Assembly (NCBI GenBank): GCA_934090685.1
Contig: CAKOJN010000001.1
Location: forward strand, 62,001-126,000
Direction of reading: 5' to 3'
Source: an uncultured Bacilli bacterium
GTDB lineage: Bacteria > Bacillota_I > Bacilli_A > RF39 > UBA660
DNA: 64,000 bases
Positions 16,929-25,295 of this stretch are shown piece after piece. Within the stretch, counting starts at the first letter, position 1; each line of letters opens with the position of its first letter. The notes beneath the pieces were generated by a model. It searched no databases and was not told the DNA's origin. It saw only the letters and a program-made list of their open reading frames with translations. Both the position numbers and the translations under genes were made by a program.

Positions 16929-17052
16929 TATTCTTTCACCTCATAATTAAATATTATACAAGAAAATTATAATATTTATATATTTATTATATTTTTTTTA
17001 CACTTTTTATGTAATTTTGTAGTATAATTTTAAAAAGAAAAAGAGGTGTATT

Positions 17053-18387
17053 ATGAAACAAAATATAGAAAAACTTATCAAAGATAAAAAATATTCTAAA
17101 ATTAAAGAAATGTTAAATAAAATGAATGAATATGATATTGCTAATATATTTGAAGATATACCTCATAATGAAATGGTTAAATTATTTAGATTATTAAATA
17201 AAGATATAGCTGCAGATGTATTTTCATATTTAGAAACTGATACTGAGGCAAAAATAATATCTTCTCTTAGTGATAATGAAGCTGTATCTATTATTAATGA
17301 TATGGCAGCGGATGATGCGACTGATTTAATGGATGAAATGCCTGCGAATGTAGTAAGTAGATTACTTTCTAAAGTTAATGAAGAAACAAGACGTGATATT
17401 AATGGTTTACTTAAATATCCAGATAATTCTGCTGGTAGTATAATGACTGTAGAATATTTAGATTTTAAGGAATATATTACTGTTAAAGATGCGATTAAGA
17501 AAATCAAAAAAGAATATGATGATAAAGAAACCATTGATACTTGTTTTGTTACTGATAAGAAAAGAAAACTTATAGGCAGTGTTAATCTTAAAGATTTAGT
17601 TATTAATGATGAAGATACTCCACTTAGTGATATTATGAGTAGTGATATTATGTCTGTTGATACATTAACTGATCAAGAAGAAGTTGCTAGAGTAATACAG
17701 GATTATGATTTAACTTCTATTGCTGTCGTTGACTCAGAAAGTAAATTAGTTGGTATTATTACTATTGATGATATTATCGATATTATAGAGGAAGAAGCTA
17801 CTGAAGATATTGAAAAAATGGCAGCAATCTTACCTACAGAAAAATCATATTTAAAATTATCTACATTTGATTTATGGAAAAGTAGAATTCCATGGTTATT
17901 ACTTCTTATGATTTCAGCAACTTTCACTGGTAAAATAATACAACATTTTGAACAGTCTTTAGCGGCATGTGTAATTCTTACATCTTTTATACCAATGCTT
18001 ATGGACACTGGTGGTAATGCTGGTGGACAATCATCTGCGACTATAATTCGTGCATTATCTTTAAATGATATTGAATTTAAAGATATATTTAAAGTAATAT
18101 TAAAGGAGATTAAAGTTGCATTTGTAATTAGTATAACTTTAGCACTTGCTAACTTCTTAAAACTTATTTTTATTGATGGAGTTACTACTAATATTGCTCT
18201 TGTAGTTTGTTTAACTTTAGTACTTACAGTATGTGTTGCGAAAATAGTTGGTTGTTCTCTTCCAATAATTGCTAAAAAGATTGGTTTTGATCCTGCTGTT
18301 ATGGCAAGTCCATTTATAACAACTATAGTTGATGCTATATCATTGCTTATTTATTTTGAAATAGCAAGTCAAATTTTAAATATTTAA
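17053..18387 (+). CDS. mgtE: Magnesium transporter MgtE
   Basis: A 444-residue MgtE channel. The cytoplasmic N domain of helical repeats spans about residues 1-125 (ADVFSYLETDTEAKIISSL, AADDATDLMDEMPANVV). Two CBS domains follow (about 130-250, with GSIMTVEYLDF, and SIAVVDSESKLVGIITIDD). Five membrane helices end the protein and include the pore motif MLMDTGGNAGGQSSATIIRAL. The acidic N and CBS domains act as the Mg2+ sensor in the family. A TATAAT box lies about 25 bases before the start. The 125-base upstream gap is too short for an M-box riboswitch and none was seen. Confidence 0.95.
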   Translation: MKQNIEKLIKDKKYSKIKEMLNKMNEYDIANIFEDIPHNEMVKLFRLLNKDIAADVFSYLETDTEAKIISSLSDNEAVSIINDMAADDATDLMDEMPANVVSRLLSKVNEETRRDINGLLKYPDNSAGSIMTVEYLDFKEYITVKDAIKKIKKEYDDKETIDTCFVTDKKRKLIGSVNLKDLVINDEDTPLSDIMSSDIMSVDTLTDQEEVARVIQDYDLTSIAVVDSESKLVGIITIDDIIDIIEEEATEDIEKMAAILPTEKSYLKLSTFDLWKSRIPWLLLLMISATFTGKIIQHFEQSLAACVILTSFIPMLMDTGGNAGGQSSATIIRALSLNDIEFKDIFKVILKEIKVAFVISITLALANFLKLIFIDGVTTNIALVVCLTLVLTVCVAKIVGCSLPIIAKKIGFDPAVMASPFITTIVDAISLLIYFEIASQILNI

Positions 18388-18394
18388 TCAAAAC

Positions 18395-18420
18395 AAAAAA
18401 ACACTCAAAAGTGTTTTTTT
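18395..18420. terminator. Bidirectional terminator after mgtE
   Basis: Stem AAAACACT/AGTGTTTT with a 4-base loop, flanked by A and T runs. It serves mgtE and the convergent gene. Confidence 0.75.
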
Positions 18421-19480
18421 ACATTGCATATGCAGTAGTATATCCTCTTAATATTTGATTTGATAAATTACAATATCCTTTTTTATTTTTGAGATTACTT
18501 ATTCTTTGTTGTTGTTTTGCTAATCTATCTTGTTTCTTTTCAAGTCTTCTATTTTCTCTTTCTAATACACTTCTTTCAATAGTTGCTTTAATACCAGTTT
18601 TTCCTTTTAATGCATCTAATTCTTCTTTAGTTGAAATAATATCATTTGAAATACCTTCTTGTAATCTTTGATTTTCACTCATCGCAGTTTGATATGAACT
18701 TATTCTTTCAGATTCTCTCATGATTTGTTCAAATTCTTTTTCTTTTATTTCAACATATTTATTACTACCTCTATTTACTATTCTTGTTTGTCTTGTTTGT
18801 AATTTACCTCTTTTACTTTTTAATTTACTTAGTCTTTCTTCAATACGTTTTTTCTTTCTATTGATTCTTTTTTGTTTGAATTTAGAAGTAACTTTCAAAC
18901 CATTTAATTTATCTAATTGTTCTTGATATTCTTGTATCGCTACTTCTGTTGTACCTATTTTTTTACTAGTACTATCTAATACTGCAGATTCTAAATTATT
19001 TAATACATTCTCATCAAAACCTAAATTATCACTTGATAAATTTATACCATTGATTACATTTTCATATCCTTTTTTTGCTTGTTCTAATTTATCAATTTGA
19101 TTTTTTATATTTTGTATATCACCTGCGAAATAACTTTGAAAATCATTTGGATTTAGATTTGATAAATCAATTGGTTTAGATGGATCTTTTTGCATATCAC
19201 CTAGAATTGCTTTATATTTTTCAATATAACTATCATATTTTCTCATTAAATCATTATGAGTTGTTTTTATATCTTTATTAACTTCTGTTGTATAGTTTAA
19301 ATAATTAATACCTGCATTTGCGACTTGTCTTACTGCATCTATTACTTTTTCATCTAAATCATATTCATCTGTTCTACTACTTTGTGAAACTCTAATTCCT
19401 AAGTTATCTAATATTTTAAATATATCTTCAATTCTAATTTTTGGTATCTTACCATTATTTATTGCATCTTTAATTTTCAT
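18419..19480 (-). CDS. Unrecognised coiled-coil protein
   Basis: About 353 residues, not recognised. From roughly residue 130 onward it is a long charged coiled coil with basic heptads (RINRKKKRIEERLSKL, RENRRLEKKQDRLAKQQ). The N-terminal 60 residues look globular (MKIKDAINNGKIPKIRIED). No signal peptide or membrane helix is visible. A TTG start 12 bases upstream is possible, but ATG at 19480 fits better and overlaps the end of the upstream DUF1292-like gene. It is the last gene of a possible operon with that gene and the 486-residue unknown. The role may be structural. Confidence 0.6.
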   Translation of the reverse strand: MKIKDAINNGKIPKIRIEDIFKILDNLGIRVSQSSRTDEYDLDEKVIDAVRQVANAGINYLNYTTEVNKDIKTTHNDLMRKYDSYIEKYKAILGDMQKDPSKPIDLSNLNPNDFQSYFAGDIQNIKNQIDKLEQAKKGYENVINGINLSSDNLGFDENVLNNLESAVLDSTSKKIGTTEVAIQEYQEQLDKLNGLKVTSKFKQKRINRKKKRIEERLSKLKSKRGKLQTRQTRIVNRGSNKYVEIKEKEFEQIMRESERISSYQTAMSENQRLQEGISNDIISTKEELDALKGKTGIKATIERSVLERENRRLEKKQDRLAKQQQRISNLKNKKGYCNLSNQILRGYTTAYAM

Positions 19481-19727
19481 AATTACTATCAACCACTCTA
19501 TCTATTTCTGAATTAATATAATCTATTTCTCTTTTATCTGTTATTGTATCTAATGAAAATGTTGTTTCTGTTTCATTTAATATTGACGCAAAAATATTTT
19601 CATTATTATCATTAACTGTATATATTATAAATGTTTTATTAAATTCTAAAGAATCTATAATATCAAGAACATTTACAGTTACTTCACTCCCATCTTCAAT
19701 AGTTACTTTTAATTTATTATCTTCCAT
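19470..19727 (-). CDS. Small DUF1292-like protein
   Basis: An 85-residue acidic protein with the DUF1292 layout: VTIEDGSEVTVNVLDII, FIIYTVNDNNENIFASIL, then an acidic ending DKREIDYINSEIDRV. It is a second copy of the type seen at 6006-6269 but with low identity. Function unknown. GGAGG precedes the ATG. It lies 8 bases after the 486-residue gene and overlaps the coiled-coil gene by 11 bases, so all three are likely one operon. Confidence 0.55.
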   Translation of the reverse strand: MEDNKLKVTIEDGSEVTVNVLDIIDSLEFNKTFIIYTVNDNNENIFASILNETETTFSLDTITDKREIDYINSEIDRVVDSNYEN

Positions 19728-19735
19728 ATTTCCTC

Positions 19736-21196
19736 CTATAAAACGACTTCGTCTTCTTTATCAACCATATTAGACACCAGCGTCTTTATATAGTCATCTC
19801 CTTCTTTAAATTCTATACCACTAAAATAAGAATTTACTACTCCAATTAACTTACCATAATCATAACTTTTTAATGTTTGTCTATACTTATTTGAACCATT
19901 TGTTACATAACTAAAGTCCCCACTAAAAATTCTATTTAATGCATAACATGCGTGTTCAAAACCATATTTTTCATACGTTGCTTGTATTGCATTAATAAAA
20001 TGATATAACATTTCTTGAGAAGTTTCATGCTCTAATTGCACAAATAATTCTAAGTTATTATTAGTTATTCTTATTATATCATCTCTTGATAAGTTAATTC
20101 TAAACATCTCACGGAAATTCTTATCTCTTGTTATAGCGTTATTGTCACCTTCAATATATTTTTTTAATATAAAAGGTACATTTATTGCTCCATATTTTTT
20201 ACTTGCATATAATACAAAACTTTCTAATATTTCTTGTTTTTTAGCATCTTTTTCTTTATCTTGTTCTACTTCTATATCTTTTGCTTTTTCATTATTTTTT
20301 CTTTTTTCTTCATAATCATAGAAATGACCTACTAATCTATAAAATTTATTATTATCTTGACAATCTTCTACGTGTTTGAAGAATTCTTCTGTCCTAACTT
20401 CTCCTTTTAGTGACATAAGTATTGTTAAGAATATTTGGTAATAGTTTACTATTTCTTCATTTTCACTTCCAAATCTACCAGGATGGCCTTTAAATTCAGA
20501 TGTATTTTTAAATTTTTCTAATTTAGTTTTATTTACAAAAATATCTTCATATAATTTACTTACATACTTTCTAAAATCTTGTAAGCTTACTTGATCATAA
20601 TCTTTAATATTTTTAAAATATTCACTTATTAAAAATGAGACTGTTGAATTATAACTTAAATATCTATCATTTGCCATCCCAACAATACCATCTTGTATTG
20701 TAAAAGGATTTACTTGTTTTGCTTTAGATCTTAATTGCTCATTATTATTAACAAAATCTATTATTTTTTTAGCATCTTCTACTTCACACATTCTAAGAAC
20801 TATACTATCACTTCTAGTCATATCTGCGACTTTAGAAAATGTTTTAAAATTATTTCTATCAATATAGTCAAATATAATATTTACACATTCTTCCATATCT
20901 TCTGCTTTAAATGACATATAAATCTTTACATATTCATTTTTTGAATAATCTTTATTATGAAATTGTAGGAATCCATCTTGTTCAGGTGCATGAAATACTT
21001 TTAAATTTTTATTTTTAAAATGATCAATCCATTTATTAAATAATGGTCTTATCCTTTTACGTTTTTCATCTTGTGACAAACCATAATCCATAAGGCCAGC
21101 ATATATAGTTGATTTATTTATTCGTACATCTGGATTTTGTTTACAAACTTTAGCATAATATTTTAAGAACCAATCCATTCTCTCTGTTCTACTCAT
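19736..21196 (-). CDS. Unrecognised 486-residue protein
   Basis: Not recognised. It is soluble, with no signal peptide. The N-terminal third includes VADMTRSDSIVLRMC and NPFTIQDGIVGMAND. A charged linker follows at about residues 310-335 (KNNEKAKDIEVEQDKEKD), then a helical C-terminal part ending VNSYFSGIEFKEGDDYI. The linker suggests two domains. The start overlaps the small upstream gene by 8 bases. The operon (58-residue protein, this protein, DUF1292-like, coiled coil) contains no gene of known function, so context gives no role. Confidence 0.6.
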   Translation of the reverse strand: MSRTERMDWFLKYYAKVCKQNPDVRINKSTIYAGLMDYGLSQDEKRKRIRPLFNKWIDHFKNKNLKVFHAPEQDGFLQFHNKDYSKNEYVKIYMSFKAEDMEECVNIIFDYIDRNNFKTFSKVADMTRSDSIVLRMCEVEDAKKIIDFVNNNEQLRSKAKQVNPFTIQDGIVGMANDRYLSYNSTVSFLISEYFKNIKDYDQVSLQDFRKYVSKLYEDIFVNKTKLEKFKNTSEFKGHPGRFGSENEEIVNYYQIFLTILMSLKGEVRTEEFFKHVEDCQDNNKFYRLVGHFYDYEEKRKNNEKAKDIEVEQDKEKDAKKQEILESFVLYASKKYGAINVPFILKKYIEGDNNAITRDKNFREMFRINLSRDDIIRITNNNLELFVQLEHETSQEMLYHFINAIQATYEKYGFEHACYALNRIFSGDFSYVTNGSNKYRQTLKSYDYGKLIGVVNSYFSGIEFKEGDDYIKTLVSNMVDKEDEVVL

Positions 21197-21365
21197 TCAA
21201 ATCAATCTCCATAGTTTTTTCTAAATCTTCTACAAGTTTATCTAATTCTGTTGTTTTATTTAAATCTTCAATTTCTTCTTTAGTTAATGATTCAATATAC
21301 TTATCATCTAAACTAACAACTATTTTAGTTTTAACTCCATCAACTATTACTTCTTTTTCTTCCAT
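21189..21365 (-). CDS. Small acidic unknown protein
   Basis: A 58-residue acidic protein: MEEKEVIVDGVKTKIVVSLD, then a helical end LDKLVEDLEKTMEIDLNE. Not recognised. A frame continues upstream to 21413 with a hydrophobic start, but AGGTGAG directly before the ATG at 21365 fixes the shorter form. It overlaps the 486-residue gene by 8 bases. Confidence 0.55.
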   Translation of the reverse strand: MEEKEVIVDGVKTKIVVSLDDKYIESLTKEEIEDLNKTTELDKLVEDLEKTMEIDLNE

Positions 21366-21415
21366 ATTCTCACCTACTATAACAATTATAACATTTAAAA
21401 AGTTAAGTATCAATC

Positions 21416-22387
21416 TTAACTTTCACCTGTTTGTAACATAGTAGTAATAAGTATACCATAGCCAAGTGTTACATTATCTACTAGTACATTAGTAACTGCT
21501 CCGACTAATTTATTATCTTGTATAATCGGAGAACCACTCATTCCCTGAACTATACCACCAGTTTTATTAATTAAATCAGAGTCTACTATTTCAAAACTTA
21601 TTGCTTTAGTAGTATCTTTTTTACTTGGATATTTATCTACTATATTTATTTTATATTTTTTTATCGCAGTGTTTTTAGTAACTGTATATATATATGCTTC
21701 TGATTTTTTAATATCATTAAAATCCGCTATTTCTATTGTATCTTTTTTAGGAAATGTTGATGTATAAGTACCATATATTCCATTAACTGTATTTTTACTT
21801 ATATTACCTATCTTTTTATTAAATGAAATATTGGCATTTTTACTACCTACATGTCCATTTCTACTTTTATTAATACTTGTTACTTTTGACATTAATATAT
21901 TACCATCTTTTACTTCTATTCTAGAATTTGTTTCGCTTAATAATATTTCATGACCAAGCGCACCCCATACTTTAGTTACTGGATCTATATATGTAAGAGT
22001 ACCTAAACCTATAACATTATCTTTAATATAAAGACCAGTTTTTAATAAATTATCTTCTTCTACTAATTTCAATTTAGTATTTATTTCTTTATTATTTCTT
22101 ATTAATTTAACATCCACTTCATTTGTATTACTTTCATCAATAACATTTGATAGTTCATTTATAGAATATACCCTTTTATTATTAATATGCGTAATATTAT
22201 CTCCTATTTTAATATTATCACTAGCAATATATTCACCATTTACTTTATAAAAACCAACAACAATTAATCCATCAGATTCTATTTTTATACCTATACTTTC
22301 TCCTCCTGGTATAACACTTTTAGAATATGCAAGTATGTTTAATGGACAAATTAAAATAATAAAGAAAGTAAGTAGAATTTTCTTCAT
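21416..22387 (-). CDS. spoIVB: SpoIVB-type serine peptidase (S55) with PDZ domain
   Basis: SpoIVB is the forespore protease that signals to SpoIVFA and triggers sigma-K activation during sporulation. The 323-residue protein has a signal peptide (residues 1-20), a PDZ domain (about 35-110) and the S55 domain with GLGTLTYIDPVTKVWGALGH (catalytic His146) and GGIVQGMSGSPIIQDNKLVGA with the catalytic Ser. It is shorter than the 425 residues of B. subtilis, mainly before the PDZ. In Bacilli it lies downstream of xseA-xseB with recN and before spo0A. Here recN and spo0A are absent from the neighbourhood. It may act in sporulation or in another envelope signal. Confidence 0.88.
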   Translation of the reverse strand: MKKILLTFFIILICPLNILAYSKSVIPGGESIGIKIESDGLIVVGFYKVNGEYIASDNIKIGDNITHINNKRVYSINELSNVIDESNTNEVDVKLIRNNKEINTKLKLVEEDNLLKTGLYIKDNVIGLGTLTYIDPVTKVWGALGHEILLSETNSRIEVKDGNILMSKVTSINKSRNGHVGSKNANISFNKKIGNISKNTVNGIYGTYTSTFPKKDTIEIADFNDIKKSEAYIYTVTKNTAIKKYKINIVDKYPSKKDTTKAISFEIVDSDLINKTGGIVQGMSGSPIIQDNKLVGAVTNVLVDNVTLGYGILITTMLQTGES

Positions 22388-22439
22388 GATCTCACCTCTT
22401 TATTATTATTCTCATATTATAATAAATGATATATCCATT

Positions 22440-22667
22440 TTATTCTTGAATCTCAAAATCTGTTATTTTACCATTTTTTTCCACTAATTTATTAATAGTT
22501 TCAGTCGCACTACTTAATTTACTTTCACAATTTTCTATTAATTTCATAGCTTCAGTGTATTTAGATATTGATTTATCTAAATCAAGTTCACCACTTTCTA
22601 ATTCATTTATAATAACTTCTAATTTTTTTACTGAACTTTCAAAAGTTTCATTTTCTTTCTTTTCCAT
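22440..22667 (-). CDS. xseB: Exodeoxyribonuclease VII small subunit
   Basis: A 75-residue helical protein matching XseB: ETFESSVKKLEVIINELESG, then LDKSISKYTEAMKLIENCESKL. It binds several copies to XseA in the single-strand-specific exonuclease VII. It overlaps the end of xseA by 20 bases, as usual. Confidence 0.93.
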   Translation of the reverse strand: MEKKENETFESSVKKLEVIINELESGELDLDKSISKYTEAMKLIENCESKLSSATETINKLVEKNGKITDFEIQE

Positions 22668-23997
22668 TCTTAACTCCTTTAACTATCGCATTAATATTAC
22701 CATTTTTAACCATTATATTTATTGAATCATTAGTATTAATACTATTTATATCTTTAACTATTTTATTATCTTTATATATAATAGAATATCCCTTATCTAG
22801 AATATTATCTGGATTTAATAAATCAAGTTTAACTTTAATAGTATCAACTCTATTTTTATTATTATTTAGTATATTTATTATTTCTTTATTTAAAGTTGTA
22901 TTTAAATTAGATAATTTATCTTTATTTTTCTCATATAAAACTTTTGGATTATTAATTATATAATTTGATTTAATTTTTTCTAATCTATGTTTATTATTAT
23001 CCAGTTTTATCATTATATTAGTATTTAATTTTTCATATAGAATATCTAGTTTTTGCTCTTTCATTTCATATAATCTTATAGGATTATTAATTATATAGTT
23101 CGATTTATATTTCTTAAGTAATTCTGAATAACTATCAAGTTTATTTGATATTGAATTATTTATTCTATCTTTAGCATTACTAAAGTATCTTTTAACTTCA
23201 ACTATATCAGGAACTGCCATGATAGCTGCACCTGTTGGTGTTGGCGCTCTTTTATCAGCTACAAAATCACTAATAGTAAAATCTATTTCATGCCCAACAC
23301 CGCTTATTATAGGTATTCTACTATTGTATATAGCTCTTGCTACTATTTCTTCATTAAATGCCCATAAATCTTCAATAGAACCACCACCACGTCCTAAAAT
23401 TATAGTATCAATATCATCAAATGTATTTGCTAGTTCTATCATAGACACTATATTTGACGCAGCAGTCTGCCCTTGTACAAGTGTTGGAAATAAATATATC
23501 TGTGTCATTGGAAATCTATTATTTATTGTAGAAATTATATCCCTAACAGCCGCACCTGTTGGTGCTGTAATAACGCCTATCTTTCTTGGAACTCTTTTGA
23601 TTTTTTGTTTATGTTCCGGATTAAATAACCCTTCTTCGCCAAGTTTCTTCTTTAATTTTTCAAAAAGGATATATAAGTTTCCAAGACCATCTAATTCAAG
23701 TGAATCAACATATATTTGATAACTACCACTAGCCTCATATACAGATATCCTACCATGAACAAGTACAGAGTCACCATCTTTAGGTACAAAGTCAATACCA
23801 CTATTCTTATAATTAAACATAACTGCATTAATCTTACTATTCTCATCTTTTAATGAAAAATATAAGTGTCCTCTTCCATGAAACTTTAAATTACTTATTT
23901 CACCTTTAATATAAACACTTTTAAGTACAGGATTTAATTCAATAGTGTTTTTAATAATTCTATTAATCTCAGTAATAGAAATATATTCATTATTCAT
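22648..23997 (-). CDS. xseA: Exodeoxyribonuclease VII large subunit
   Basis: A 449-residue catalytic subunit. The N-terminal OB fold contains VYIKGEISNLKFHGRGHLYFSLKDE. The catalytic domain shows IGVITAPTGAAVRDII, ILGRGGGSIEDLWAFNEE, and GVGHEIDFTISDFVADKRAPTP with the expected acidic residues. A long coiled coil follows (about residues 260-400). Exo VII cuts single-stranded DNA from both ends. It overlaps nusB by 8 bases upstream and xseB by 20 downstream. Confidence 0.96.
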   Translation of the reverse strand: MNNEYISITEINRIIKNTIELNPVLKSVYIKGEISNLKFHGRGHLYFSLKDENSKINAVMFNYKNSGIDFVPKDGDSVLVHGRISVYEASGSYQIYVDSLELDGLGNLYILFEKLKKKLGEEGLFNPEHKQKIKRVPRKIGVITAPTGAAVRDIISTINNRFPMTQIYLFPTLVQGQTAASNIVSMIELANTFDDIDTIILGRGGGSIEDLWAFNEEIVARAIYNSRIPIISGVGHEIDFTISDFVADKRAPTPTGAAIMAVPDIVEVKRYFSNAKDRINNSISNKLDSYSELLKKYKSNYIINNPIRLYEMKEQKLDILYEKLNTNIMIKLDNNKHRLEKIKSNYIINNPKVLYEKNKDKLSNLNTTLNKEIINILNNNKNRVDTIKVKLDLLNPDNILDKGYSIIYKDNKIVKDINSINTNDSINIMVKNGNINAIVKGVKNGKERK

Positions 23998-24400
23998 TTA
24001 TATCCTCATTATCTCTTATTTTATCAAGAACTGCATTTATTAATTTAACTATTTTATCATCACTATATTTCTTAGCTAACTCTACTGCTTCATTTATTAC
24101 TACAACCTTAGGAGTATCATAATAAAGCATTTCATATGTTCCAAGTCTCAATATTGCTTTATCAGTTTTACCAAGTCTATCTAAATCCCAATTCTCTAAA
24201 TATTTAGTAATAATCTTATCGATGTTTTCAATGTTTTTAATCACTCCATAAACAACATCTCTAACAAACTTATTATCAATTTCTAGGTTTTCTTTAATAA
24301 CTTCATCTATATCATAAGACATACCTTCTTTAATATAAAAATCTATTTGATATAAGATAACCATTATCTTCTCTCTTGCTTCAGTTCTATTTAGTTTCAT
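23990..24400 (-). CDS. nusB: Transcription antitermination factor NusB
   Basis: A 136-residue all-helical protein with the NusB pattern: TEAREKIMVILYQIDF near the start and RLGKTDKAILRLGTYEML and VVINEAVELAKKYSDDK near the end. With NusE and NusA it supports antitermination on rRNA operons. GGAGG lies just before the ATG. It is the first gene of nusB-xseA-xseB, the same order as in B. subtilis but without folD between. Confidence 0.94.
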   Translation of the reverse strand: MKLNRTEAREKIMVILYQIDFYIKEGMSYDIDEVIKENLEIDNKFVRDVVYGVIKNIENIDKIITKYLENWDLDRLGKTDKAILRLGTYEMLYYDTPKVVVINEAVELAKKYSDDKIVKLINAVLDKIRDNEDINE

Positions 24401-24447
24401 ACTTCCTCCAAAAATCTATTAAAATTATATCATTTATTTAATTAAAA

Positions 24448-24474
24448 AGATATTACTTTTTATAAATAATATCT
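24448..24474 (-). terminator. Terminator after the 136-residue unknown
   Basis: Eight-bp stem AGATATTA/TAATATCT with an 11-base loop and TTTTAATT following on the minus strand. Confidence 0.65.
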
Positions 24475-24480
24475 AATTTA

Positions 24481-24891
24481 TTATTTTAATTCTAATTCTT
24501 TCTCTTTTAATTTTTTTTTATCACATACAAGTTCACATTGCTGACTCTTAACAAGTAATTCTTCTAATATATTTTTATATTCATTTTCTAGTTTAACATC
24601 TCTTATTCTAGATAAACATAATTTAATTTCTAATGAATTACTTTTTGTAATATTAGACATTGGAACTTCTACTCCTCTTGGATAATCTACTACTAAAGTG
24701 TCATTTTCACTTTTAATTATTAAAATATCTCCAGTAGTTATTTCTTTGAATATTCCATTTGGTAACTCTTCAAAAAAGACATTATTTAATACTTCTTCAC
24801 GTGACTCATAATTTCTTTTAGTATATGTATTGTCATTATTTAACTGCCAAAAACTACTTCCAACTAAATTTAATTTTAAATATCTTCTCAT
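24481..24891 (-). CDS. Unrecognised small protein
   Basis: A 136-residue protein starting MRRYLKLNLVGSSFWQLN and ending in a basic helix (CDKKKLKEKELELK). Not recognised. No signal peptide or membrane helix. A central segment GDILIIKSENDTLVVDYPRG looks beta-rich. A TTG 15 bases upstream is possible, but GGAGGTG placed 7 bases before the ATG at 24891 decides the start. It stands alone between two hairpins, with its own promoter at 24916-24944. Confidence 0.6.
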   Translation of the reverse strand: MRRYLKLNLVGSSFWQLNNDNTYTKRNYESREEVLNNVFFEELPNGIFKEITTGDILIIKSENDTLVVDYPRGVEVPMSNITKSNSLEIKLCLSRIRDVKLENEYKNILEELLVKSQQCELVCDKKKLKEKELELK

Positions 24892-24915
24892 AATAAGCAC
24901 CTCCAAAGCGAATAT

Positions 24916-24944
24916 ATTTTATTATACAATTTATTATATGTCAA
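24916..24944 (-). promoter_or_regulatory. Promoter of the 136-residue unknown
   Basis: Minus strand: TTGACA (24939-24944), 17-base spacer, TAAAAT (24916-24921), followed by GGAGGTG and the ATG. Confidence 0.65.
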
Positions 24945-24968
24945 TAATAAATTAAATACACAAATCAA

Positions 24969-24995
24969 AAAGAGCAATTTTAATTTTAGCTCTTT
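24969..24995 (-). terminator. Terminator of the four-gene unknown cluster
   Basis: Seven-bp stem AAAGAGC/GCTCTTT with a 13-base loop, then TTTTTG on the minus strand, directly after the 97-residue gene. Confidence 0.7.
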
Positions 24996-25001
24996 AAGAT
25001 A

Positions 25002-25295
25002 TTATAAATTAACTAAATCAAAGTTTGAAATATCTTCATTTATTAATTTAACTGTTTTTTCTAAATCTACATTAGAAAATGCCTTTTTAATTATAGATGA
25101 ATTTATATAAAATAATTCTGTTCTACATCTTACCACATCTTTAATATTTTCAATACCTATAGATTTAAGATATTTTAATATATTTATCACTCTGTTTTCA
25201 TGAATAATTAACTCATGAACATCTTCTTCATCTAGTTCATCATATAAGTATTTTATTTCCTCTACAGTAAAACCAAAATCCTTAAGATAGTCCAT
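25002..25295 (-). CDS. Small helical unknown protein
   Basis: A 97-residue acidic helical protein: YLKDFGFTVEEIKYLYDEL, then VINILKYLKSIGIENIKDVV. The repeating pattern of a leucine helix followed by an Ile-Gly turn recalls short alpha-solenoid units, but no family is recognised. It overlaps the 629-residue gene by 14 bases and is the last gene of a four-gene operon. Confidence 0.6.
   Translation of the reverse strand: MDYLKDFGFTVEEIKYLYDELDEEDVHELIIHENRVINILKYLKSIGIENIKDVVRCRTELFYINSSIIKKAFSNVDLEKTVKLINEDISNFDLVNL

Noticed and set aside
23219..23719. Long open frame on the plus strand opposite xseA
   Set aside because: It is antisense to a clear, conserved xseA and has no ribosome site or recognisable protein. 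Low-GC coding strands often leave open frames on the other strand.
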